NCBI GenBank assembly: GCA_044223665.1
Contig: JBGALT010000001.1
Span: 62,001 to 126,000 of the forward strand
DNA: 64,000 nt
DNA from: JBBSAT01 sp044223665
Lineage (GTDB): Bacteria; Myxococcota_A; Polyangia; Polyangiales; Sandaracinaceae
Direction: 5' to 3'
A program made the position numbers and the translations under genes. The notes under the pieces were generated by a model, which saw only the letters and a program-made list of their open reading frames with translations, was not told where the DNA came from and made no database searches. This document shows, piece after piece, positions 55,237-62,798 of this stretch (position 1 is its first letter; the number at the start of each line of letters is the position of its first letter).

Positions 55237-55307
55237 TCCGGCGTCGTCCAAGGGCAGGACAGCGGACTTTGGATCCGCGAATGCTGGTTCGAATCCAGCC
55301 GCCGGAA
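55237..55307 (+). tRNA. tRNA-Gln (anticodon TTG)
   Basis: 71 nt. Acceptor stem TCCGGCG/CGCCGGA, anticodon stem GCGGA/TCCGC with loop CTTTGGA (anticodon TTG, reads CAA), T arm GCTGG-TTCGAAT-CCAGC, discriminator A. No CCA is encoded. It follows pabB by 36 bp and precedes the 55319 gene by 11 bp, so all may be co-transcribed. Confidence 0.93.
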
Positions 55308-55318
55308 TCCTCTCGTCG

Positions 55319-56140
55319 ATGAATTTCCGCCGCGCCTTCCCTGCCATCGTCGTCGGCGTCACCGCCGGCCTCCTCGTCGCGCTCGCGGGCCTCTCGCTGG
55401 CCACCGAGATCGGCGGCTCGCTCGGCGCGGGCGTCTCTCGGATGGGCGTCTCGCTCGGCGGCCTCGTCGGCGTCGTGGTCGTGGCCGGCGCGCTGCTCGT
55501 GCGTGGCGGGCGCCGGCCCTTTGGCTTCGTGCTCTTCGGGCTCGCGGCGGTCGCTGCGTTCGCTTTCCTCGTGTGGGCGGGCGGGCGCGTGCCGGCTCGC
55601 CCGACCCTCGTGCTCTCGGCCTCGGACCGCGTCGGCCTACGCGCGTTCCACGACGGCGACGAAGAAGGCAGCGAGCATCCCTCGCTCGGCTTCCGGCTGC
55701 CGCGCGCGCCCGATCTCGACCTCGCCGCGTCGTCGGCGATCGAGGACGAGATGCGCGCCGCCGCCGCCCCGGGCTGGACCGACGCGCACCAGATCTGGGC
55801 GTTCGAGACGCCGGACCACGCGACGAGCGTGATGATCGACCTCTCGCGCGTGGATCACGCCGACCACGAGGCGCTCGCGAGCTTCGATCGCTCGGTGACG
55901 ACGCCGCTCGAGACGGGCGGCCATCGCGTCGAGCGCGAGCCCGCAGCGGGCGAGGACGGCTGCCTGCGCGAGCGCTTCCGCGCCGAGCTCACGAACGGCG
56001 GCGTGGTCGACGGCACGCTCCTCGTCTTCGACGACGGCGCGCGCTCGCTCCGCCTGGTGGTGACGGCCGTGAGCGACGGCCACCGCCACTACGACGACTG
56101 GTCCGATGGGATCACCCTGGCCTGCGAGCGCGATCGCTGA
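55319..56140 (+). CDS. Membrane protein of unknown function
   Basis: 273 residues from the ATG at 55319, just after the tRNA; longer in-frame starts would run through the tRNA. Three hydrophobic segments are near the N-terminus (about 6-28, 41-62 and 70-92). A soluble part follows with ATSVMIDLSRVDHADHEALAS and DGTLLVFDDGARSLRLVVTAV, a beta-rich domain. I do not recognise the family. It may be unrelated to the biosynthetic genes that begin 90 bp downstream. Confidence 0.75.
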   Translation: MNFRRAFPAIVVGVTAGLLVALAGLSLATEIGGSLGAGVSRMGVSLGGLVGVVVVAGALLVRGGRRPFGFVLFGLAAVAAFAFLVWAGGRVPARPTLVLSASDRVGLRAFHDGDEEGSEHPSLGFRLPRAPDLDLAASSAIEDEMRAAAAPGWTDAHQIWAFETPDHATSVMIDLSRVDHADHEALASFDRSVTTPLETGGHRVEREPAAGEDGCLRERFRAELTNGGVVDGTLLVFDDGARSLRLVVTAVSDGHRHYDDWSDGITLACERDR

Positions 56141-56231
56141 GGCAGGAGCGACGCGCACGAGCGCCGCGCGCCGCCCGAAACGCTTGCGTGGCGTGCATCC
56201 CGCACCGACAATCGAAGGGCGCAGGCGCGCC

Positions 56232-57314
56232 ATGACGAGCACCCCCGAGCAGAGCGCGACGTCCCCGTGGGAGCACGTGGGCCCGGGAACCCCAGGAGGA
56301 CGCCTCCTGCGCAGCGCGTGGCAGCCGGTCAGCCGCTCTTGCGACGTGGTGAGCGGCGTGCCCGTCCGCATCGAGATCCTGGCCCAGCACTTCACGCTCT
56401 ATCGGGGCCAGAGCGGTCGCGCGGCGCTGCTGGCCGACCGTTGTCCGCATCGCGCGACGATGCTCTCGGTCGGGATGGTCGACGGAGACGACCTGCGCTG
56501 CCACCACCACGGCTGGCGCTTCGCGCCGTCCGGAACGTGCGTGGCGCGACCGGGCGACGAGACGGGTATCCACGCTCGGTGCCACGCACGCAGCTACCCG
56601 GTGCAGGAGTACCTCGGCCTCGTGTTCGCGTGGCTCGGCGACGGCGACGCGCCACCGCTCCCACGCCATCCCGAGTACGAGCTCCCCGGCGTGTTGAGGG
56701 TGCTCCCGGTCGACGCGTGGCCGTGCACGTTCTTCCAGCGTCTCGAGAACAGCTGCGACTTCTGGCATCTCGAGTCCGCGCACGCGCTCTCGGGCGTCGG
56801 CGCGATCATGCGAGGCGAGCTGGCGCTCACGACGGTCGAGCACCCGGACGGGATGACCGTCGAAGCGACCGTCGGCGGACGGCCCCTGGCGCCCGTTCGC
56901 TTCTCGCTCCCGAACTTGCTCGAGTTCCAGACGCCGGTCTCCGAGCGCGTGGGCTGGCGCAACCACCTCGTCTGGCGCGTTCCCATCGACGACGGCCGCT
57001 GCGCGAGCTTCGTCGTCACGCTCGTCCCCGCCGACGTGCCCGACGCTGCGAGCTACCGCCTCGATGCGCCGATTCGCATGCCCTTCGCGCCGACCGAGAC
57101 GGCGAGGCTCGGCGAGGAAGTGCTGGCCGGCAGGGTGACGCTCGGCTCGCTGAGCTCCCGTTCCCTCACCGAGGTCGAGGACTACGTCGCGCTCGTCGGT
57201 CAGGGGAGCGCCGGGGACCGCGCACACGAGGCCCTCGGTCGGCTCGACGCCCCCGTCGTCGCGCTCCGGCGTCGTTGGCGGCGAGCGGTCGCCGAGGCCG
57301 GGCTCCTGCCGTGA
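56232..57314 (+). CDS. Rieske non-haem iron oxygenase (terminal oxygenase type)
   Basis: 360 residues from the ATG at 56232. The Rieske [2Fe-2S] ligands are CPHR (Cys71, His73) and CHHHGW (Cys90, His93). The catalytic Fe site is in NSCDFWHLESAH (173-184): His179 and His184, with Asp176 as the usual bridge to the Rieske centre. The architecture matches the pheophorbide-oxygenase or aromatic-dioxygenase alpha-subunit family. It would hydroxylate or otherwise oxidise a natural-product intermediate. A ferredoxin/reductase partner is not seen here. Its stop overlaps the next start (GTGA), so it is the first gene of the plus-strand cluster operon. Confidence 0.93.
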   Translation: MTSTPEQSATSPWEHVGPGTPGGRLLRSAWQPVSRSCDVVSGVPVRIEILAQHFTLYRGQSGRAALLADRCPHRATMLSVGMVDGDDLRCHHHGWRFAPSGTCVARPGDETGIHARCHARSYPVQEYLGLVFAWLGDGDAPPLPRHPEYELPGVLRVLPVDAWPCTFFQRLENSCDFWHLESAHALSGVGAIMRGELALTTVEHPDGMTVEATVGGRPLAPVRFSLPNLLEFQTPVSERVGWRNHLVWRVPIDDGRCASFVVTLVPADVPDAASYRLDAPIRMPFAPTETARLGEEVLAGRVTLGSLSSRSLTEVEDYVALVGQGSAGDRAHEALGRLDAPVVALRRRWRRAVAEAGLLP

Positions 57315-58204
57315 GCGTCGGGCTCATCGACGCGCGAGACCGTGTCGCCCAGCCTCCTTCCGGCCGGCTCAAGGACTACGTGCTCGAGGAGTACGAGCCC
57401 GCCGCCTCGCGGGAGGGGCGCCTCCACTCGCTCAGCGCGCTCCGGTTCTTCCTCCGCGCGCACGGGTGGCTCGAGCGACTCGAGGAGCCGATCGCGGCGC
57501 TCCGCTCCGCCCTCGGAAGCGACGAGACCGTGTGGGGCGTCAAGACGCTCCCGGGAGGGCATCCGGGCATCGAGCTCTACTTCTACAACCACTGCCGCAA
57601 CGCGCCCGGCAGCCCGAAGTCCGTCACGCGCCTCAAGGAGATCCTGCGCCCCTTCATCGCGATCGACGGGGGCGTCGACGAGAGATTGCCGTACCTGATG
57701 TGCAGCCTCGAGATCGACCCGGACGTGATCCGGGATCGCCGCGCGCCGGGGTTCCGGGTCTACGTCGCGGGCAAGCGCGACCACGAAGGCTACGACGGAG
57801 TCTCCTACCTCGCGACGCGCGGAGAGCTGCGCCGCGAGAACCTCTACTACTTCTACTCGGCCAAGTCCGACCTCTCGCTGGTGCGCGAGCGCCTCCGCGG
57901 CTCGTGGCGCGCGGGAGAGGCGAGCGCGCGCGAGGCCTTGCTCGATCCGAACATGCTCGACTGCTTCACGATCTGCTTCGCGCAGAAGGCGCAGACGGAT
58001 GCGCTCTATTTCTCGCGCGTGCGCCTCGCGCAGGCGCTGCCGCGGCTCGAGCACGACATGCCGGGCGCGATGACGGACATGCTGCGCGCCCACGCCCACG
58101 ACTTCGCGCACCTGCGGTGGGACGTGGGCTACGATTTCGCGGCGCCCGCGGGCGATCTCACGCGTGCCGAGATCCAAAAGGTAGGGCTCTATGGCTACTT
58201 CTGA
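57311..58204 (+). CDS. Cluster protein with five beta-hairpins, ABBA-prenyltransferase-like (family not certain)
   Basis: 297 residues from a GTG at 57311. No signal peptide. Between helices there are five hairpin motifs: about 73-93 (WGVKTLPGGHPGIELYFYNH), 127-153 (LMCSLEIDP...FRVYVAGK), 162-183 (VSYL...ENLYYFYSAK), 216-237 (DCFTICFAQKAQTDALYFSRV) and 268-297 (WDVGYDFAAP...KVGLYGYF). Five helix-helix-strand-strand units of this kind are the layout of ABBA-fold prenyltransferases (CloQ/NphB and cyanobactin LynF types), which are of similar size. No DDxxD motif is present, as in that family. The match is by pattern only. It sits between a Rieske and a 2OG oxygenase. Confidence 0.45.
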   Translation: MSVGLIDARDRVAQPPSGRLKDYVLEEYEPAASREGRLHSLSALRFFLRAHGWLERLEEPIAALRSALGSDETVWGVKTLPGGHPGIELYFYNHCRNAPGSPKSVTRLKEILRPFIAIDGGVDERLPYLMCSLEIDPDVIRDRRAPGFRVYVAGKRDHEGYDGVSYLATRGELRRENLYYFYSAKSDLSLVRERLRGSWRAGEASAREALLDPNMLDCFTICFAQKAQTDALYFSRVRLAQALPRLEHDMPGAMTDMLRAHAHDFAHLRWDVGYDFAAPAGDLTRAEIQKVGLYGYF

Positions 58205-58976
58205 TGCCCGTGCGCCGATCCTCGAGCGCGTGCCGGCGGGCGCCCCGCGGGCCTCGCTCGTGCCCCGATTGCTCGAGGGCGCGATCGACGGCTTCCTCCT
58301 CGAAGGCGCGCTCACGCCCGACGTCGCGTACGCGGCCGCGGCCGCGGCGGCCAAGGTCCCCGCGCGGCGCTCACCGCGGTTCCCCGGCGACGTCTTCGGC
58401 GCCCTCTTGCTGCTCTCGGCGCCCGATCTCTCCGACTACTTCGCCGCCAAGCAGGCGCTCGAGGCCGCGCTCGCCGAGACGGGGGCCGTCGAGGCGATCC
58501 ACCGCGCCCTCGCCGACGCCGCGCAGCCCCTCGGCGCGGCGCGGCCGGTGCACGCCACCGGTGTTCCCTACGCGCCGGTCACGGTGCGCTCGCTGCCGCC
58601 GGGCGAGTCGATCGCGGTGCACTCCGAGCAGTGGGAGTGGGAAGCGATGCGCCACCTGCGCACGCTCGTCGATCCGGCCAGGCACCTGAGCTTCTACGTG
58701 CCCCTCGCACCCGCCGACCGCGGCGGAGATCTGATCGTCTACCACCGTCCGACGAAGCCTCCGTCGATCGAGGGGCTCCCGGAAGAGCGCGTCCACGCGC
58801 TGCTCGCGAGCTACGGCGAGAGCGTGTGGCGACCCGGTCTGGGGGACCTCCTCTTCTTCGATGGCGGTCGGTTCAACCACCGCGTGACGGCGGTCGTGGG
58901 CGAGACTTCGCGCGTGACGATCGGCGGCTTTGCGGCCTGCTCGAGCGATCGCGCGACGCTCTACACCTGGAGCTGA
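58191..58976 (+). CDS. 2-oxoglutarate/Fe(II)-dependent oxygenase-like protein
   Basis: 261 residues from the ATG at 58191, overlapping the previous gene by 14 nt. The jelly-roll iron ligands appear as HSEQ (His144, Glu146) and His230 in GDLLFFDGGRFNHRV, with Arg241 in SRVTIGGF as the expected 2OG carboxylate binder. It uses Glu instead of the usual Asp in the facial triad, which is known in some members. It would hydroxylate, desaturate or cyclise the product. The GDLLFFDGGRFNH signature recurs in the 61983 gene, so the two are related. Confidence 0.8.
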   Translation: MATSDARAPILERVPAGAPRASLVPRLLEGAIDGFLLEGALTPDVAYAAAAAAAKVPARRSPRFPGDVFGALLLLSAPDLSDYFAAKQALEAALAETGAVEAIHRALADAAQPLGAARPVHATGVPYAPVTVRSLPPGESIAVHSEQWEWEAMRHLRTLVDPARHLSFYVPLAPADRGGDLIVYHRPTKPPSIEGLPEERVHALLASYGESVWRPGLGDLLFFDGGRFNHRVTAVVGETSRVTIGGFAACSSDRATLYTWS

Positions 58977-59825
58977 TCGCGCTCGAGACGCCAGTAGGCG
59001 GTCACGCTCTGCGGCTCGGCGCACCCCGGCGCGAAGGAGACGCCGCAGCTCGTGGCCCGACCCTGGACGCGCTCGAGCGCACGCTCGGCGGCGCCATCGT
59101 GCGGCCTCGGCATCGGCAGCGTCGTCCTGGGCGCGCTCGTACGGGTAGGTCTTGTAGACCTTCAGGCGAGGACGACCCTCGCGATCGAAGCGCCGCTGGA
59201 GGATCCAGCCGGAGCCCACGGCGCCACCCGTCCAGGCGCTCTCGCAGCGCGCGTCGAGCCCTCCGCCCACGAACGACCGAGCCGAAGCGAGCACCGCGCT
59301 CGTGTCCTCGGTCTGGCGGTAGATCTTGAGCGCGGTCGGGCGCGCCGCGCCTCGGGCGAGATCGAGAGCCCAGATGTACGGGCTGCCCGGCTCCCCGGAC
59401 GGCGCGGGCGCGGGCACGCCCACGAGCTTCGCGAGATCCCGCTCCACGCCGGCGATCGCGACCGGATCGTGGAAACGAGAGACCTCCTCGAGATAGAGCG
59501 TCGCGCCGCGCGCACCGAGCGACCACTCGAGCCCGATGACCGTGCTCGCACGCTCGGTCGGGACGCGCTCGAAGACGGCCCGTACGACCCGGGTGTCGAA
59601 GCCGGCGTGCTCGAGAGCACGCAACGTGCGCAGCCGCGGCGCCGCGGCGCGGTGGCGCGGGTTGTAGGAAACGAGCATCGAGGTTCCCGACGGGCCCGTC
59701 GCGAGCGCGACGCCGAGCTCGTACGCGTCCGAGGGGTCCACCATGGCGTCGTGGAACGCCACGACACCTGCCCGATCGGCGAAGACGTCGCCGAGGCTCG
59801 CCAACGTGTCGCGTTGGGCGCTCAC
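58961..59825 (-). CDS. Second five-hairpin (ABBA-like) cluster protein, frameshifted near 59103
   Basis: About 287 residues, minus strand, from a GTG at 59825 (or an ATG at 59876). One frame gives DAYELGVALATGPSGTSMLV, then VIGLEWSLGARGATLYLEE, YIWALDLARGAARPTALKIY and WILQRRFDREGRPRLKVYKT. Then the frame fails. A second frame completes it with DGAAERALERVQGRATSCGV and a final strand SVTAYWRLERDQLQV, stop at 58961. A one-base surplus near 59103 explains this. The five hairpins and the length resemble the 57311 protein. The 3' end overlaps the convergent 2OG gene by 16 nt. Whether the break is real or a sequencing error is open. Confidence 0.5.
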
Positions 59826-59885
59826 CGCACGGAGTATGGCCCGTCTGTCGGGCGACCGCAGCCGGAGCGATGGCATACTCCGGTC

Positions 59886-60872
59886 ATGAAGCTGCGGCTC
59901 CCGCGCGTGTCCGGCATGACGAGCTCGGTCGAGATGATCGAGCGTCACGGCGTCGACGGGGAAGACACGTTGGTGGTCGGGCTCACGTTCCGTTGCAACA
60001 GCCGTTGCCGCTTCTGCATCATCGAGACCGAGATCGACGAGGGTCTCCCCGACGCCGACGCGGAGATCCTGGAGGAGGTCTTCCGCGTCAATGCCGCCGA
60101 GAAGCGCTTTCGCCGGCTCACGCTCACCGGGGCCGAGGTCACGCTCTTGCCTTCGCTCGAAGAGCAAGCGCGCGCGGCCACCTCGCGCGGGGCGTTCGAG
60201 GTCGTGCGCATCCAAACCAACGGGCGCGCGCTGCGCCATCGCGACCATCTGGAGCGCCTGATGGCGGCGGGCATCCGCGAGTACTTCGTGTCGGTCCACG
60301 CGCACACCCCCGCGCTCGACGCCCACATCACGCGGGCACCGGCGAGCTTCGCGCAGATGCAGGCAGGCCTCGACAACGCGATCGCCCTCGGCGCGCGCGT
60401 CATCACCAACACCGTCGTGTGCGCGTCGAACGCCGAGAGCCTCCCCGACATCGCCCGCTTCATCGTCGACCGCGGCGTGCGCGAGCTGCAGTTCTGGAAC
60501 TTCGTCGAGGTCGGCGACGTCGGCCAGACCGAAGAGCTGGCACCGATCGGAAAGGCCGTTCCCCGCTTGCTCGAGGCGCTCGAGGTCGCCGACGCGGCCG
60601 GGGCGAGCGTCGAGCTCAAGTGGTTCCCGCGCTGTCTGCTCGGTCGTTTCGCCGAGCGCCTCGACAACCACCAGCCCCAGCTGCTGATCCGAGACGAGTT
60701 CCAGGACCGGATGGGCCGCAACTTCGCGTTCGGGTGCGTCCATCGAGATCGTTGTGCTCACTTCGGGCGCGGATGCGACGGCCTGCACGAGCGCTACGTG
60801 CAGGTGCACGGCGACGAGCGCGCGCTGCTCCGTCCCACCTTCGCCGATGCGAGCGCGGGGATGCGGCGATGA
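59886..60872 (+). CDS. Radical SAM enzyme 1
   Basis: 328 residues from the ATG at 59886. The [4Fe-4S] site is CNSRCRFC (Cys37, Cys41, Cys44), near the N-terminus as usual. The TIM-barrel SAM motifs follow (LTLTGAEVTLLP, VVRIQTNGRALR, YFVSVHAHTPALD and ITNTVVCASNAESL). The C-terminus holds more Cys (FGCVHRDRCAHFGRGC), possibly an auxiliary cluster of SPASM/twitch type. It is most like peptide-modifying or natural-product maturases. It overlaps the next gene by 4 nt (ATGA). It is divergent from the five-hairpin gene. Confidence 0.9.
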   Translation: MKLRLPRVSGMTSSVEMIERHGVDGEDTLVVGLTFRCNSRCRFCIIETEIDEGLPDADAEILEEVFRVNAAEKRFRRLTLTGAEVTLLPSLEEQARAATSRGAFEVVRIQTNGRALRHRDHLERLMAAGIREYFVSVHAHTPALDAHITRAPASFAQMQAGLDNAIALGARVITNTVVCASNAESLPDIARFIVDRGVRELQFWNFVEVGDVGQTEELAPIGKAVPRLLEALEVADAAGASVELKWFPRCLLGRFAERLDNHQPQLLIRDEFQDRMGRNFAFGCVHRDRCAHFGRGCDGLHERYVQVHGDERALLRPTFADASAGMRR

Positions 60873-61933
60873 GCGCGCGCTACCAGATCTCGGTGATCCT
60901 CACCGACGAGTGCAACATGCGCTGTCGTTACTGCACGACGGCGAAGCGACCGGTCGCGATCGACGCGCGGGTTCTCGATCGCATCGCGCTCCTGCTCGAT
61001 CGCACGGCACCGGCCGATCTCGACGTCAACTTCCACGGCGGCGAGCCCACGCTGGTCTGGGACGCCGTCGAGGGCCTCGAGGCGCGCCTTCGCGCGCTCT
61101 CCGGGGATCGACGCATCTCGCGCAACATCTGCACCAACGGCACCAAGCTCACGCCGGAGCGGGCGCGGTTCCTCGCCGAGGGTGGGTTCAACGTGCGGGT
61201 CAGCATCGACGGCCGCCGCGAGAGCCACACGAAGTACCGCTATCTCCTGGGAGGCGGACACGCGGATGCGGGCCTCGCCTACGAGCAGACGGTGGCGGGC
61301 CTCACGATGCTCCGAGACGCTCGCGCGCGCGTGGCGGTGAACATGGTCGTGACCCCGGCGACCGTCTCGGAGCTGGCGCGCAACGCCGTCTTCCTGGTCA
61401 AGCTCGGGCTCGTCCACCTCGTCATCTCGCCGGTCGTGGGGATGCCCTGGGACGAGCAGAGCCTGCTGACCCTCGACGGCGAGCTCCACAAGATGCGCGC
61501 CCTCTGGGAGCACTGGCGCCAGGGGCGGCCGGCCCACCTCCACGAAGATCTCCGCCGCGCGATCCTCTCGGAGATCGACCGCGCGACGTACTGCATCGGC
61601 GAGCGAATGAACCAGCCGGACGCGCGCGTGCTGGTCATCGGTCCCACCGGGCGCATCTTCGGTGACGAGCCCGAGGCACGCACCGAGGAGACGCTGGCGC
61701 TCGGGCACGTCGACGAGGTGGAGCGCTTCGAGGACGTCCCTCCCCTCGCGCGGACGGCCTTCCAGCTGATGTACGACCGTGAGTTCTACGCGCCGACCGT
61801 GCTGCGCGACGTGCGCCGAACGCACCGTCTGTTGCGCAAGCACATGCGGTCCCTCTACGAGCACCTCTTCGGGCCATTGCCTCCCGACGCACGCGAGGAC
61901 GCGCCGACGGCGGCGTCCCTCGTCGACGATTGA
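60869..61933 (+). CDS. Radical SAM enzyme 2
   Basis: 354 residues; its start overlaps the previous stop (ATGA). The cluster motif is CNMRCRYC (Cys15, Cys19, Cys22), then NFHGGEPTL, ICTNGTKLTPERA and VRVSIDGRRESHTKYR, which resemble anSME/PqqE-type enzymes. The C-terminal region has one further Cys (YCIGERMN) and GPTGRIFGDEPEARTEE in place of the usual Cys-rich SPASM segment, so auxiliary clusters may be missing. It probably acts on the same pathway as radical SAM enzyme 1. It converges with the 61983 gene. Confidence 0.9.
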   Translation: MSARYQISVILTDECNMRCRYCTTAKRPVAIDARVLDRIALLLDRTAPADLDVNFHGGEPTLVWDAVEGLEARLRALSGDRRISRNICTNGTKLTPERARFLAEGGFNVRVSIDGRRESHTKYRYLLGGGHADAGLAYEQTVAGLTMLRDARARVAVNMVVTPATVSELARNAVFLVKLGLVHLVISPVVGMPWDEQSLLTLDGELHKMRALWEHWRQGRPAHLHEDLRRAILSEIDRATYCIGERMNQPDARVLVIGPTGRIFGDEPEARTEETLALGHVDEVERFEDVPPLARTAFQLMYDREFYAPTVLRDVRRTHRLLRKHMRSLYEHLFGPLPPDAREDAPTAASLVDD

Positions 61934-61982
61934 CCGCATCGGTCACGTGGTCGAGGGGAGCGGGGCGCGGCCCGGGGACATC

Positions 61983-62798
61983 TCAGGTCCAGCGAAACCA
62001 GCGCGATCCGTCGGACGACCGCGCCATGAAGCTGCCCGCCGTCCATCGATCGCGCTCGCCGCCCACCGGCGCGATCTCGTGCGCGAAGCGGCCCGCATCG
62101 AAGACGAGCAGGTCGCCCGCCTCGAGGGCGAAGCGCACGGAGGCGCGGGTCGCGAGCACGGGCTCGAGGCGCGCGCGCCCGCGGTACATCAGGTCCTCGC
62201 TGCGCTCGTGCCAGCCGAAGTCGTGGACCACGAGCTCCCCGCCGCTCGTCGGCGGCTGCAGGATCAGGAGCGTGCTGACCACCGTGCGCGCATCGAGCCG
62301 CGCTGCCAGCTCGGTGTACTGGGGGCGCGAGAGCTGCTCGATCTCGTGATGCGGAGGAATGCGCCCGCCGGGGGGCAGCCGCCGCAGGTTCATCGACAGG
62401 TACGGCCGGCCGTTCGGGGAGCGAGGGGTCTCGACGGCGATCGTGCTCAGCGAGCCGATGATCTCGGCCGCGCGCTCGCGCCACCCGAGACCGGAGAGCA
62501 CGCTCGCGTTCGCCGCCTCGAAGCTCGCGACCGACGCGAGGTACCTCTCGAGGCCTCCCTCGGCCATGTCGAGCCCGAGGCCATAGGAGAACGCCGTGAA
62601 CTGGCTCCCGAGGCTCACGCAAGGCCAGTCCGATCGCGCGCCGCCCTGCTCCATCCGCGCGACGATCTCGCCGGCCGTCGCCGGGTCGAGGGCGCCACGC
62701 ACCCGCACACCGCGCACCTCGCCTGCGTAGAGACTCGCGAGCGCATCCGCGTGACGACGATCCCCTGCCTCGATCTCGATCGTGGGGAAGAAGGTCAT
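61983..62798 (-). CDS. Second 2-oxoglutarate/Fe(II)-dependent oxygenase-like protein
   Basis: 271 residues from the ATG at 62798. The ligands are His150 and Glu152 in PPHHEIEQ, His240 in GDLLVFDAGRFAHEI, and Arg251 in ERDRWTAGSF as the likely 2OG binder. It shares the GDLLxFDxGRFxH segment with the 58191 protein, but overall similarity is low by eye. The start overlaps the stop of the B12 radical SAM gene (ATGA), so these two form a minus-strand operon within the cluster. It probably adds hydroxyl groups or builds a ring. Confidence 0.8.
   Translation of the reverse strand: MTFFPTIEIEAGDRRHADALASLYAGEVRGVRVRGALDPATAGEIVARMEQGGARSDWPCVSLGSQFTAFSYGLGLDMAEGGLERYLASVASFEAANASVLSGLGWRERAAEIIGSLSTIAVETPRSPNGRPYLSMNLRRLPPGGRIPPHHEIEQLSRPQYTELAARLDARTVVSTLLILQPPTSGGELVVHDFGWHERSEDLMYRGRARLEPVLATRASVRFALEAGDLLVFDAGRFAHEIAPVGGERDRWTAGSFMARSSDGSRWFRWT

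Noticed and set aside
56141..56231. Precursor peptide gene in front of the Rieske gene
   Set aside because: The in-frame extension upstream of 56232 overlaps the previous gene, has no Shine-Dalgarno and shows no leader/core pattern.
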